Shown here one piece after another: positions 55,671 through 64,000 of a DNA stretch of 64,000 nt. The translations under genes were made by a program, and so were the position numbers. The notes under the pieces were generated by a model, which was not told the origin of the DNA, ran no database searches, and was given only the letters and a program-made list of their open reading frames with translations. Origin of the DNA: Promethearchaeota archaeon (GTDB lineage: Archaea > Asgardarchaeota > Lokiarchaeia > Sigyniarchaeales > SOKP01); the NCBI GenBank assembly GCA_016840085.1, contig JAEOTA010000043.1, positions 32,488 through 96,487 on the forward strand, given 5' to 3'. The number at the start of each line of letters is the position of its first letter. Positions within the stretch are counted from its first letter, which is position 1.

Positions 55671-57299
55671 CTATCTGTTTTTAGATTTTTCATATTTCTT
55701 ATAAGTTATTAATACAACTAACGGTAAACAGAATAATAATAGAACCATATTATATCCTGAAATACTTGGTTGCTGATCTTGTGGCTCATCGGAAGGTTCA
55801 TCAGGGGGCTCATCGGAAGGTTCATCAGGTGGTTCGTCTGGAGATTCATCTTGTTGAGGGTCATTTGGGTCCAAAGGATCATATCCATTGTCCACTTCAA
55901 ATCCATCATTATATCCATCTCCATCGGTGTCTGGATTATTTGGATCAGTAAAATATACATTTATCTCTCGCCAATCGCTCAATCCATCGCTATCAGTGTC
56001 TGGATCGACTCTAAATTTAACTAGACAAAATGTCCCAAATTCTCCAAAAGCATACCATCCTGTTGTATAAATACTATTCTCTGAATCTATATCTAAACCA
56101 ACCCACTTTTTCTCAGCAATCCAGTGTGTTAAACATCCATATTCAACTATTTTTCCTAATGAATTGTATTTTAATAAATTAAAACAATAATATGTTCCAA
56201 AGAAAGTACCAGCTCCAATAATATATATGTTATCGAGGGAATCAATTAGTATTTTTAGAAATCGGGTAACAACCGAATCATCAAATGTTATATTCCATTG
56301 CTCTTGACCATTACTATTATATTTAACCATAAATGCATAATCATTATGTGTAATAAGACTATCACTATAACCAATAACATAGATATTGTTGTTTGAATCT
56401 ACAGCAACACCTTTTCCCTCATCAATATCATTTCCACCCCAAGTATTGGCCCATAATAATGTTCCTGAAGTATCATATTTTAATAAGCACATTTGTCGAT
56501 AGTATGAACTGATATAGATCCATCCTGTAATATAAATATTATCGTAATCATCGATTTCAATCGTATAACCATTATCAATAATAGTTCCTCCCCATGTTTT
56601 ATACCATTTAAAATTGCCATTCCTATCATACTTTATTAAAATAATATCTACACTTGGAGTATAACTATCAGATTCTCCAACTATATATACATCCCCTAAT
56701 GAATCACAGCTTACATCATTACCAATATCCCTGATATCAAAACCTGTTAGACCCCAAGTTCTAAGCCACAAAAAATTACCCCCTTCATCATATTTTATAA
56801 GAAAGATATTATGATTCACATTAGGGGTACCAGCTTGATCTGTATAGTATCCAGTGATAAAGATATCATTGTATTTATTTATACAGATGCCTCCAGCTCT
56901 AAGTTCGCTCAATCCTCCATCCCAAGTACGATTCCACAGAAGCCCTCCTTCTTTATTATATTTCTCAAGATATAATTTTTCATTATGAGGGTAATCTTTT
57001 AAACCAAGATTATATATATTATCATTTTTATCAACTACTGCATCTACTCCATAGTCATTAAGCCCATTATCCATAGTAATTGCTGTACGATTCCATTCAT
57101 AAACTAAGGAAATGTTACCAATAAAAATTGGAACACGTATTTCTGATAGTTTAGGATTATTTTGATATGAGTTTTCATTAAATTTGTCCTCAATATTACC
57201 ATTTCTAAATTGAAATAATGAAAAATAAGGTATTAGGATACACACTAAATAAAATACTATTAGAATAGAACTAATGATACTTTTTTGCCTGTTTATCAT
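55671..57299 (-). CDS. Surface beta-propeller protein (SBBP-type) with C-terminal membrane tail
   Basis: 542 aa. A signal segment at 10-30 (IISSILIVFYLVCILIPYF) is followed by about seven repeats of the type NNIYVIGYSDS...LLKYDSxGxxxW...TWGG (residues about 70-430), a propeller of the SBBP kind. Next come two calcium-binding TSP3-like motifs (DPDTDSDGLSDW, DPNNPDTDGDGYNDGF), a Pro/Asp/Glu/Ser linker of DEPPDEPS units, then ISGYN, a hydrophobic span and YKKYEKSKNR. Likely displayed on the cell surface. Flanked by copies A and B of the repeat. Confidence 0.85.
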   Translation of the reverse strand: MINRQKSIISSILIVFYLVCILIPYFSLFQFRNGNIEDKFNENSYQNNPKLSEIRVPIFIGNISLVYEWNRTAITMDNGLNDYGVDAVVDKNDNIYNLGLKDYPHNEKLYLEKYNKEGGLLWNRTWDGGLSELRAGGICINKYNDIFITGYYTDQAGTPNVNHNIFLIKYDEGGNFLWLRTWGLTGFDIRDIGNDVSCDSLGDVYIVGESDSYTPSVDIILIKYDRNGNFKWYKTWGGTIIDNGYTIEIDDYDNIYITGWIYISSYYRQMCLLKYDTSGTLLWANTWGGNDIDEGKGVAVDSNNNIYVIGYSDSLITHNDYAFMVKYNSNGQEQWNITFDDSVVTRFLKILIDSLDNIYIIGAGTFFGTYYCFNLLKYNSLGKIVEYGCLTHWIAEKKWVGLDIDSENSIYTTGWYAFGEFGTFCLVKFRVDPDTDSDGLSDWREINVYFTDPNNPDTDGDGYNDGFEVDNGYDPLDPNDPQQDESPDEPPDEPSDEPPDEPSDEPQDQQPSISGYNMVLLLFCLPLVVLITYKKYEKSKNR

Positions 57300-57355
57300 T
57301 TTAATCCCCCAAATTTATATTTCCCTCTTTATAAAATTATAATTTTATATTAATT

Positions 57356-57545
57356 TTTTGTCTTATTTATCAATAAGATCTTTTTTTATTTAAATATAGA
57401 CAGTTGTAGAATGATCTAAATTAATTCAAATGGAAAATAAATAATCGGTCTCAATGTGATAGAAAATGTTTGAGGAGTTGCCCTTTATAATAAGGTTTTT
57501 GCTGTTTTCTATTATCCTCTATCAATTTATTCATGATTTTTTAAT
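57356..57545. repeat. Dispersed repeat, copy B
   Basis: 57356-57430 (TTTTGTCTTATTTATCAATA through AGTTGTAGAATGATCTAAAT) is nearly identical to copy C at 59970-60045 over about 75 bases. The continuing part (AAAATGTTTGAGGAGTTGCC) resembles the second half of copy A. Positioned upstream of the first propeller gene. The surrounding 527-base gap contains no gene I can support. Confidence 0.75.
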
Positions 57546-57826
57546 TAAAATTCAAAATATATCTATTTGGATAGAGTGTCTAAATAATTATTTTTAATAA
57601 TAGGAGGAAGTTTTAAAACTTATATAAACATTAGGAATATTTTAGATATCATTTCACTTACAATATATCAAAATTCTTAAATGACATAAAATCACTTATT
57701 ATTATTTAGATTTTCAAATATAAATGTTTGAAGGATAACCAACTTCTTTTAATTTAACTGTTATTGAACTCAACTTAGATACTATATTGTTATTTTCAAA
57801 AATAATATTACTAATTAATAAATAGA

Positions 57827-59881
57827 TTAGTTTAAATAGAAAAATATATTTTTCTGTCGTCCGTATACTAGAAAGATGATACCAAATAGTAAAAAAACTC
57901 CTCCTGATGGTAGATGCCTTGATAAAAAAGGTAAGTACCAATAAGCTCCTAATCCCTGCGAGACTATTAATCCATAAATTAGTGATATAATTCCTAATAC
58001 AATATTACAATATCCAATGCTAACCCAACTCTTTGCACGTTTGGTATTTTTCACTTTTATAATATTTTGTCTTTTTATTTCATTTTCAATAAACTTCATT
58101 TTCTCAGAATCAGGAATAATTCTTTCAGTAAATATGGTGTTTATCCAGTCTCGATATGAAATCCATTCAGTGTCTATCTCAGATTTTATGTATCCATCTT
58201 TATTATATCTGAAATAGTTCTTTAGCTTAGAACCAAATTTCATTCGTAATATAATTAGTGCGATAATACCTATCAATAGAGTAATTGAATATGGCGTTAA
58301 TGTTCTAATCCATGGTAAAGCTACGGAAGAGACGTGTTTAAGACCTGGAATAAATACAAAAAGAGCTATAGTAACTATTATAAATGCAACGCTTAGAAAG
58401 AATAATAATATTTTGCTAATAAACCATATTTGAAACCTTTTTCTGCACTTATAACATGTAGGTATTACACCGTGACTTTTATATTCAAATATACCCCCTT
58501 CTTTTGTCCCACATTTAATACATTTTAAATGACTAAATGGACTTCGCCTTGCCATTTCCGTGTATTTCTTCAATTTTAATTCTCTCTTAATTTCTCTTAC
58601 TGAAACATCTCTTTTCCTTAGTATTAAATACCCTCCTATAACAAACATTATTATAACAATTGGGATTAAGATTGCTAGGAATAAGAGCAAGTTAAAGCCT
58701 CTAGATGGCATTTTCCACAATGCTCTATAAAAATATAATAGGTGCCCCTCCCAATTTCCTGCTACGATATAGGAACCATCTGAAGATATGTCAACACTAC
58801 ATACGGGATTACCAGTATCATACTTCTTTAATGGCTTTGAATTATTTTTACTAAATAAATATACATTATAATCTTTACTTCCCGCTACAATATAATTTCC
58901 ATCAGAGGATATAGCAACATTTAACACCCAGTCATTAGTGGTATATTTCCAAATTGGAGTAGTTCCATTATTATTAAATAAATAAATATTATTATCATCC
59001 CTACTCCCTGCTACAATATAATTTCCATCTGAGGATATACCCACTTCACATACATAACTATTAGTTTCATATACCCAAATTGGTATAGAATTATTCTTGG
59101 TGAACAAATAGATATTAATTCCCCCCACCACAATGTAATTCCCATCTGAAGATATTGCAACACAATTAATAGTTTTGTTGCTAAAATTCCAAATTGGTGT
59201 AGAACTATTCTTATTAAATAAATACAAACTTTCCCAACCTCCCATTCTAAAACTTCCTCCCGCTATTATATATTTTCCATCAGAAGAAATTGCTACACTA
59301 TATAAATCTGCATTTGCAGTATAACTCCAAATTGGTGTAGAACTATTCCTATTGAATAAATATATTCTATAATCTCTCCCTCCAGCCACTATATAATTCC
59401 CATCTGATGAAATTGCTACACTCATTACAACTTCGTTAGTTGTAAAAGTCCATAAAGGTGAAGGATTTGATCGATCGAAAAAATAAATTTTATTATCATT
59501 ACTCCCAATTACAAAGTATTTTCCGTCTGATGAAATTGCTAGATCCATAGTTATACCATTCAATTTGTAACTCCAAATTGGTATAGAACTTGATCGATTA
59601 AACAAATAAATCTCATTAATATTATCACCTCCTACTACAATGTAATTTCCGTCGGAAGATATTGCTAAAGTGATTTGAGGGGAATCATTTGTTTTGAAAT
59701 CCCATATTGGTGAATTTGAGATCTTTAATTTATCCTTAGTGGAGTTATCAATTTGATTATAGTTCAAATCTAAGAATGAAGAATTAAATTTGCTTAAATT
59801 TTGGGTAGAGAAACTCATTATGATTAAAATTGATATAACAATTATAAAGATACTTTTATAAATTTCTTTATATTGACTCAT
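57827..59881 (-). CDS. WD40/PQQ-like propeller protein with membrane and zinc-ribbon C-terminus
   Basis: 684 aa. An N-terminal signal/anchor (IFIIVISILIIMSF) precedes eight repeats of about 41 residues built on AISSDGNYIVVGG...IYLFN...TPIWxY (about 60-395). Then come MPSRGFNLLLFLAILI (first span), a cytosolic zinc ribbon CIKCGTKEGG...TCYKCRKRF, two spans, a polar stretch and two last spans. So the propeller faces out and a ribbon faces in, a sensor-like layout. The repeats are alike at DNA level, indicating recent expansion. Function unknown. Confidence 0.83.
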   Translation of the reverse strand: MSQYKEIYKSIFIIVISILIIMSFSTQNLSKFNSSFLDLNYNQIDNSTKDKLKISNSPIWDFKTNDSPQITLAISSDGNYIVVGGDNINEIYLFNRSSSIPIWSYKLNGITMDLAISSDGKYFVIGSNDNKIYFFDRSNPSPLWTFTTNEVVMSVAISSDGNYIVAGGRDYRIYLFNRNSSTPIWSYTANADLYSVAISSDGKYIIAGGSFRMGGWESLYLFNKNSSTPIWNFSNKTINCVAISSDGNYIVVGGINIYLFTKNNSIPIWVYETNSYVCEVGISSDGNYIVAGSRDDNNIYLFNNNGTTPIWKYTTNDWVLNVAISSDGNYIVAGSKDYNVYLFSKNNSKPLKKYDTGNPVCSVDISSDGSYIVAGNWEGHLLYFYRALWKMPSRGFNLLLFLAILIPIVIIMFVIGGYLILRKRDVSVREIKRELKLKKYTEMARRSPFSHLKCIKCGTKEGGIFEYKSHGVIPTCYKCRKRFQIWFISKILLFFLSVAFIIVTIALFVFIPGLKHVSSVALPWIRTLTPYSITLLIGIIALIILRMKFGSKLKNYFRYNKDGYIKSEIDTEWISYRDWINTIFTERIIPDSEKMKFIENEIKRQNIIKVKNTKRAKSWVSIGYCNIVLGIISLIYGLIVSQGLGAYWYLPFLSRHLPSGGVFLLFGIIFLVYGRQKNIFFYLN

Positions 59882-59969
59882 ACTTAATTACTCCTGACCT
59901 TTATCAACTTCGATTATTTTTTAGAAAAAAGATTAAATCTCTTTTTTTCATTTAATTTTCAATTCTTAT

Positions 59970-60056
59970 TTTTGTCTTGGTTATCAATAAGATCTTTTTT
60001 TATTTAAATATATACAGTTGTAGAATGATCTAAATTAATTTAATTTACATACAAGC
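59970..60056. repeat. Dispersed repeat, copy C
   Basis: TTTTGTCTTGGTTATCAATA, AAGATCTTTTTTTATTTAAA and CAGTTGTAGAATGATCTAAA repeat copy B with a few changes; TTTACATACAAGCAG then matches copy A. Sits between the second propeller gene and the ATPase gene, in the divergent promoter region. Confidence 0.75.
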
Positions 60057-60157
60057 AGTATATAATCATTCAAAATTGCCTTAATTTGGTGCTTTTAAAA
60101 TAAAGTTTAAAAAAATTAAAAATGGTGTGAAAAATAGAACCTGAATTTTACCATTCT

Positions 60158-62275
60158 ATGATTAAAATAACACAAGTTCCAAAAATCAGAAGTAAAATTG
60201 AAGATGAAGCTTCATGGTTGTGCGATCCTTTTGCCAATAGTCGTGTATATGGTACCAAATTTACCTTAAAGGATCGATATTTCTCATGGAAGTTTTTCTT
60301 AAAAGAAGAATCAAAGGAAGATGCATTTAAAAATGGCTATCAATTTTTAGATTATCTAAGAGAGATTTATCCAGGATTATCAGGAGAGGTAAAAGTAAAA
60401 CCAATAGATTTCAAACAAATAAATAAACAGAAGCTATTATTAGAGCTAACTCTTCCTAAACCCTTTTTTAATAAACAGATCAATTTATTTAAAAAAATCA
60501 TCAATCTTTTTACTTTTAATAAAAACCACGTTATCAAAATTTATATTTTATGGCAAAAAGATGACTCTCTAATAGGAGAAATTAAAGGAACAGAATTAGA
60601 AACAGAATATAAGTTAGATGAAAATTTCAAAATAAAAATTTATCTCTCTCTAGTACCAAAATTCGATAATAATATACATATTGAAGATCAGAAGGCAGAA
60701 TTAAAAGGGCACTTAGAATATTTAACTACAGAAATAGCAAACATAGAGGGTGAAACGGCAACACTTACCCAAGTTTCGCCTGACACATGGAAACAAATAT
60801 TGAACGGAAGAGTATTCTGGAAAAATCTGTTAGGTGTGGATACAGGGCGATTCTATCGAGGTATTATAGATCAAATTCCTGAAGATAAAATTCCCGGATT
60901 TGTGAGTCCAAAAGTAATTGATTTCACTATTCCCGAATATTTTCTTCTTGATAAAGCAATAACCGTAAGAAATGAGAATATAAGCTTTTTACAAAAATCT
61001 AATCAAAAGGAAATTTCTCTAGGATATTACATTAGCAGAGGTGTTAAAACACATAAAAAGGTTAACCTTTCAATTAATGACCTTGTTCATCATACATTTA
61101 TTAGTGGTTTAACTGGTTCTGGAAAAACTACATTTTTAAACCAAATACAACAAGAAATATCTATAAAATATCCTAATTGTGGCATTTTGATTATAGGTAT
61201 GAGAAAAAAAGATGAAGATATTCCCTATAATTTAGATATAACCTTAAGGTATGGGGATCAAGACTTCAGAGTTCCCTACTATTTTAAGGGGGAAAATATC
61301 GAGGTAACTTTAGAACAATTAGCAGCTTTACTAGCCTCGTCGCTTGGGTTAAAACAACCAGTTGATATTATTATGTACAATGCAATGATTAAATATTTTG
61401 AAAAAAATAAAGATCTTCCAGATACTTTAGAGGATTTATTTGGAAAACTTTTGAACTGGTTTAAAAATTATCCGTATCATAGAAAATATCAAACCAATAT
61501 TACAAATGCGATAAAGAATCGTGCATTAAGATGGAGTTCATCTCCAATTTTAAAAAATATTACACGTTTGCCTTCTATTAAGCCGTTTTGGTTTATGGAA
61601 TGGATAAATGGAAAAAATATATACATTGATTTGTCTAAATCCATATGTAATGATTTTATAAAAAAACTGTTGATCAATTTGATCTTTCAAATGATTCGTA
61701 TCTTTTTTCCTCAAATTAGGAAGAATAAATTGAAAAATCTTATAATTTTGGATGAAATCGGTGTAATCTTAAAAAAACCAGCCACTACTGTTTCTAATGA
61801 TGATGAATTTGTGTCTCAATATTTTTTTGAAGAGGTTTTTTCTGATTTTCTTGAAGCATTCAGAAGTAGAGGTATCGGTCTCATACTGACAGCTCAAAAA
61901 CCATCACAATTATTTGAATCTGTCTATTCTCTTCCTAGTATTCTCATTTTGTTTAGAACTGCACACTCTTGTAGTAACCTATTTACAAATGATAGAGAAG
62001 AACAAGATACCTTAGCAATTTTTGAAGCTAGAAGGGCTATAGTTATTGATGGTGTTAATGGACGAAAATTTGCAATATATACTAAAGATTTCAATTATAA
62101 AAATTTCTCAAATCATCCTGTCAATAGAATTCAGAATTTATGTCCTTCATGTAAAAATTATATAAAACCGTATGATAATTTTTGTAGTGTTTGTGGTAAC
62201 TCTTTAAACTTAGATTCCAAATCGACTATTGATAAATCGGACATAGAATCTACAAAACTTAAAGAAAATAATTAA
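60158..62275 (+). CDS. HerA/FtsK-like P-loop ATPase with C-terminal zinc ribbon
   Basis: 705 aa. An N-terminal region of about 300 residues has no recognised motif. Walker A is SGLTGSGKTTFLNQI (about 316-330), Walker B NLIILDEIGVIL (about 527-538), and SRGIGLILTAQKPSQL follows as the sensor/arginine region typical of HerA/VirB4/TraG-type motors. The tail is LCPSCKNYIKPYDNFCSVCG. Such ring ATPases pump DNA or protein. It lies 43 bases upstream of a long acidic protein gene, so a two-gene unit. DNA repair (HerA-NurA) is unlikely as no nurA is near. Confidence 0.82.
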   Translation: MIKITQVPKIRSKIEDEASWLCDPFANSRVYGTKFTLKDRYFSWKFFLKEESKEDAFKNGYQFLDYLREIYPGLSGEVKVKPIDFKQINKQKLLLELTLPKPFFNKQINLFKKIINLFTFNKNHVIKIYILWQKDDSLIGEIKGTELETEYKLDENFKIKIYLSLVPKFDNNIHIEDQKAELKGHLEYLTTEIANIEGETATLTQVSPDTWKQILNGRVFWKNLLGVDTGRFYRGIIDQIPEDKIPGFVSPKVIDFTIPEYFLLDKAITVRNENISFLQKSNQKEISLGYYISRGVKTHKKVNLSINDLVHHTFISGLTGSGKTTFLNQIQQEISIKYPNCGILIIGMRKKDEDIPYNLDITLRYGDQDFRVPYYFKGENIEVTLEQLAALLASSLGLKQPVDIIMYNAMIKYFEKNKDLPDTLEDLFGKLLNWFKNYPYHRKYQTNITNAIKNRALRWSSSPILKNITRLPSIKPFWFMEWINGKNIYIDLSKSICNDFIKKLLINLIFQMIRIFFPQIRKNKLKNLIILDEIGVILKKPATTVSNDDEFVSQYFFEEVFSDFLEAFRSRGIGLILTAQKPSQLFESVYSLPSILILFRTAHSCSNLFTNDREEQDTLAIFEARRAIVIDGVNGRKFAIYTKDFNYKNFSNHPVNRIQNLCPSCKNYIKPYDNFCSVCGNSLNLDSKSTIDKSDIESTKLKENN

Positions 62276-62318
62276 TTGAAAGCGAACATTTTAAGAAATT
62301 TTGGGGGATAGATAATCT

Positions 62319-64000
62319 ATGAGTGAATCTGGGGGCGAATACGATGGAGGAGAATCAGATAATCAGCCAGATCGTGATTTCAATAAGGAATATGATCCGA
62401 ATGAAGATTATGACTGGGGAGATGATTATGATCCAGATGAAGACTACGATTGGAAGGATGATTATGATCCAGATGAGGACTATGACTGGGGAGATGATTT
62501 TGATCCGAACGAAGATTATGATTGGGGAGATGATTATGATCCAAATGAAAATGATAAGAGTGAAGATGAATCTGATTCTGATGAGGAACAACCAGAATCC
62601 AAAATCGTTCCAGAAGGAAAAACTCCTGAAGATTTAGCTGGAGATGATATCCCTGAAAATCCAGAAGGTGAAGGACCAAAAGAAGTTCCTGATGAAAGCC
62701 CAGATGATTTTATTGAAGAATCTAAACCAAACGATGATCTCGATAATGAGTCTGACGAATCCTTCGAGGAATATAATCCAGACGATGATCCTGACAATGA
62801 ACCCGAAGATTATTTTAAAGAATATGATCCGAAAAGTGAACCAGAAAAACAACCTGAAGGGATAAACAATCCTAATAGCGATGGCACTATAACTGTTACA
62901 GTCCCGAATGAACCAGAACAAGAACTTGATCAAGAACCTGAGAATGAACCTGAACAAGATCTGGAAGAAAAACTAGAAGAAATCGAAGAATTTGAGTTGA
63001 TTACCACTGAGGGTGAATCAGAGAAACCAAGTGAATCACCTGAAGTTATGAAAATTAGAGCAGATCTCGAAGAAATGGGATTAGCAGATAACACTGAACC
63101 TTTTTATCGTCATGATGAATCTCCCGAACTTAATTCAGATCATGATTTAGAACAAGAAACAGAACAAAACCATGAATATAAATCAGAGTTAGAACCAGAA
63201 AAGGAATTTGATAAACTGTTAGAACAAGAAAAAAAAGAAGTATCTATAAATGATCAAGAATTAAAATTTGAGGACGAAATACATCAAGACGGCAAGATAA
63301 AAGAGGAAATCGAGAGTCAAGAAACTCAAGAAGAACTAGAAGAGTCTTTACAAGAATCCAATCTAAAAAAACCGCAAGAGTCAAAAGAAAAGATAAAAGC
63401 TACAGAAAAAGATAATTATGAAGTCCTTAAAGAGCAATATCATCAAGAAACAAGAAGGAGAGCAATTTATGCACAAAAAGAAACTAAAGGTTTTATTGAG
63501 TGGAAAGAAGGGAAAGGAGAAAAAGAGTATAAAGAATATGAAGAGAAACAAGAATTAGATAAAAAATCAAAAAAAGAAATTCAAGATACAGAAAAAGATA
63601 ATTATGAAGTCCTTAAAGAGCACTATCATCAAGAAACAGGAAAGAGAGCAATTTATGCACAAAAAGAGACTAAAGGTTTTATTGAGTGGAAAGAAAGGAA
63701 AGGAGAAAAAGAGTATAAAGAACATGAAGAAAAACAAGAATTAGATAAAGAATCAAAAAAAGAAATTCAAGCACTTAAAGAAGAATCGGTAGAATATTTA
63801 ATTAACAGCATTAAAGAAACTGCCAGTAATGAAGAAATCTCAGAAAAAACAAGAGAGGAATTAATTGAGTTATTAAAAAAATATGATAAAATTTATGAAC
63901 TGCATAAGAAATTACAGAATCGAGAAATTGTTAAACAAGAATTTGAGCAAGAAATAGAAAAAATAGAAAAAGAATTAGGCGAAAAATTAAGAGTAGGAAC
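62319..64000 (+). CDS. Long acidic repeat protein, runs off the window (at least 560 codons)
   Basis: Absent from the ORF track, probably because it has no stop in the window; I read it open from ATG 62319 to the last base. A GGGGGA ribosome site precedes the start. It begins MSESGGEYDGGESDN, then four 12-residue repeats of YDP(D/N)EDYDWGDD, a Pro/Glu/Asp-rich disordered part (PEN, EPEQEL), then a Glu/Lys coiled-coil part with two copies of a 62-residue unit, and further coiled coil. No enzyme domain is visible. It is probably co-transcribed with the ATPase and may be its partner or substrate. Confidence 0.8.
   Translation, partial: MSESGGEYDGGESDNQPDRDFNKEYDPNEDYDWGDDYDPDEDYDWKDDYDPDEDYDWGDDFDPNEDYDWGDDYDPNENDKSEDESDSDEEQPESKIVPEGKTPEDLAGDDIPENPEGEGPKEVPDESPDDFIEESKPNDDLDNESDESFEEYNPDDDPDNEPEDYFKEYDPKSEPEKQPEGINNPNSDGTITVTVPNEPEQELDQEPENEPEQDLEEKLEEIEEFELITTEGESEKPSESPEVMKIRADLEEMGLADNTEPFYRHDESPELNSDHDLEQETEQNHEYKSELEPEKEFDKLLEQEKKEVSINDQELKFEDEIHQDGKIKEEIESQETQEELEESLQESNLKKPQESKEKIKATEKDNYEVLKEQYHQETRRRAIYAQKETKGFIEWKEGKGEKEYKEYEEKQELDKKSKKEIQDTEKDNYEVLKEHYHQETGKRAIYAQKETKGFIEWKERKGEKEYKEHEEKQELDKESKKEIQALKEESVEYLINSIKETASNEEISEKTREELIELLKKYDKIYELHKKLQNREIVKQEFEQEIEKIEKELGEKLRVG
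62391..62534 (+). repeat. Four 36-base tandem repeats (YDPDEDYDWGDD)
   Basis: Each unit encodes Y/F-D-P-D/N-E-D-Y-D-W-G/K-D-D; four near-exact units are followed by a decayed fifth (YDPNENDKSEDE). The units differ by only a few bases, so the array is recent or homogenised. The array lies near the start of the acidic protein gene. Confidence 0.85.
63399..63770 (+). repeat. Two tandem 186-base repeats
   Basis: 63399-63584 and 63585-63770 encode 62-residue units starting with TEKDNYEVLKE and ending with KSKKEIQ or ESKKEIQ, including RAIYAQKETKGFIEWKE in both. They differ at only a handful of bases and keep frame. A recent in-frame duplication within the acidic protein gene. Confidence 0.85.

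Noticed and set aside
55718-56070. Overlapping ORFs across the Asp/Pro-rich linker and calcium motifs of the first propeller gene
   Set aside because: Out-of-frame readings of the DEPPDEPS and DTDGDG repeats; the minus-strand 542-aa gene explains the region.
57714-57941. 75-aa minus-strand ORF overlapping the end of the second propeller gene
   Set aside because: Most of it is another frame of the 684-aa gene, with no start signal or recognisable motif.
57356-60056. Repeats considered as a CRISPR array
   Set aside because: Only three copies, spaced kilobases apart and separated by genes; no regular spacers or cas genes.
62323-62957. Several ORF-track frames on both strands in this span (for example 62323-62637 +, 62534-62797 -, 62634-62957 -)
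   Set aside because: They are low-complexity shadows of the acidic repeat protein frame starting at 62319, which is the only one with a ribosome site and sensible composition.

Overview
The window looks like a stretch of chromosome from an AT-rich archaeon, most plausibly an Asgard archaeon of the Lokiarchaeota/Promethearchaeota type. The archaeal assignment rests on a four-gene ether-lipid block (polyprenol kinase-like protein, geranylgeranyl reductase, GGGP synthase, DGGGP synthase), on archaeal tetrahydromethanopterin genes (MptG, archaeal MptD, DUF447), on an archaeal-type ribosomal protein uS2, on a CooC-type ATPase and on frequent TTG/GTG starts. The Asgard assignment is inference, based on many small zinc-ribbon/membrane proteins, a likely Roadblock-fold protein and surface proteins ending in a shared ISGY-type membrane tail. 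No rRNA, tRNA, CRISPR array or intact insertion sequence was seen.

Layout. 0-4.5 kb: a gene cut by the window edge, an orphan 155-aa gene, an aldehyde ferredoxin oxidoreductase/iron alcohol dehydrogenase pair, and two gene remnants. 4.5-7.5 kb: aromatic amino acid genes (P-loop shikimate kinase, shikimate dehydrogenase, prephenate dehydrogenase) plus a flavin reductase-like protein. 7.5-9 kb: three tandem zinc-ribbon/membrane paralogues. 9.1-15.1 kb: thymidylate kinase, membrane M28 peptidase, LeuC/LeuD-type dehydratase, HD hydrolase, membrane protein, and uS2 with an acidic N-terminal extension. 15.2-20 kb: an AbrB-like microprotein divergent from a zinc-ribbon/Vsr-like nuclease, CooC, and a radical SAM DNA-repair-type protein with an unknown partner. 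20-32.7 kb: ThDP enzyme, tautomerase, nucleoside hydrolase, double SCP2 protein, DNA methyltransferase, second M28 peptidase, IlvD, DDAH-like hydrolase, QueG-like Fe-S protein and two Gfo/Idh/MocA dehydrogenases. 33-36 kb: radical SAM/SPASM maturase with a SEC-C tail, SCP2 protein, URO-D family protein. 36.3-40.3 kb: ether-lipid operon. 40-49.6 kb: second DNA methyltransferase, membrane-anchored CocE/S15 hydrolase, surface protein, PadR/HAAS regulatory pair, three DUF998 membrane proteins and a Gly-rich microprotein. 49.8-54.3 kb: LarE, AIR-synthase-like protein and the methanopterin genes.

54.3-64 kb is an accessory region: gene debris, a Roadblock-like protein, two large beta-propeller surface proteins separated and flanked by copies of a non-coding repeat, a HerA/FtsK-like ATPase with a zinc-ribbon tail and, immediately downstream, a very acidic repeat protein of at least 560 codons. 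That last gene runs off the window and is absent from the supplied ORF track; I read it directly from the sequence.

Taken together the metabolic genes fit an anaerobe with a tetrahydromethanopterin-linked Wood-Ljungdahl pathway (MptG/MptD/DUF447, CooC), tungsten-dependent aldehyde oxidation, and synthesis of aromatic and branched-chain amino acids. The best candidates for undescribed biology are the ATPase/acidic-repeat pair beside the repeat-flanked propeller genes, the AbrB-like/zinc-ribbon nuclease module, and the radical SAM partner gene. All functional calls come from reading motifs by eye; no database search was run.
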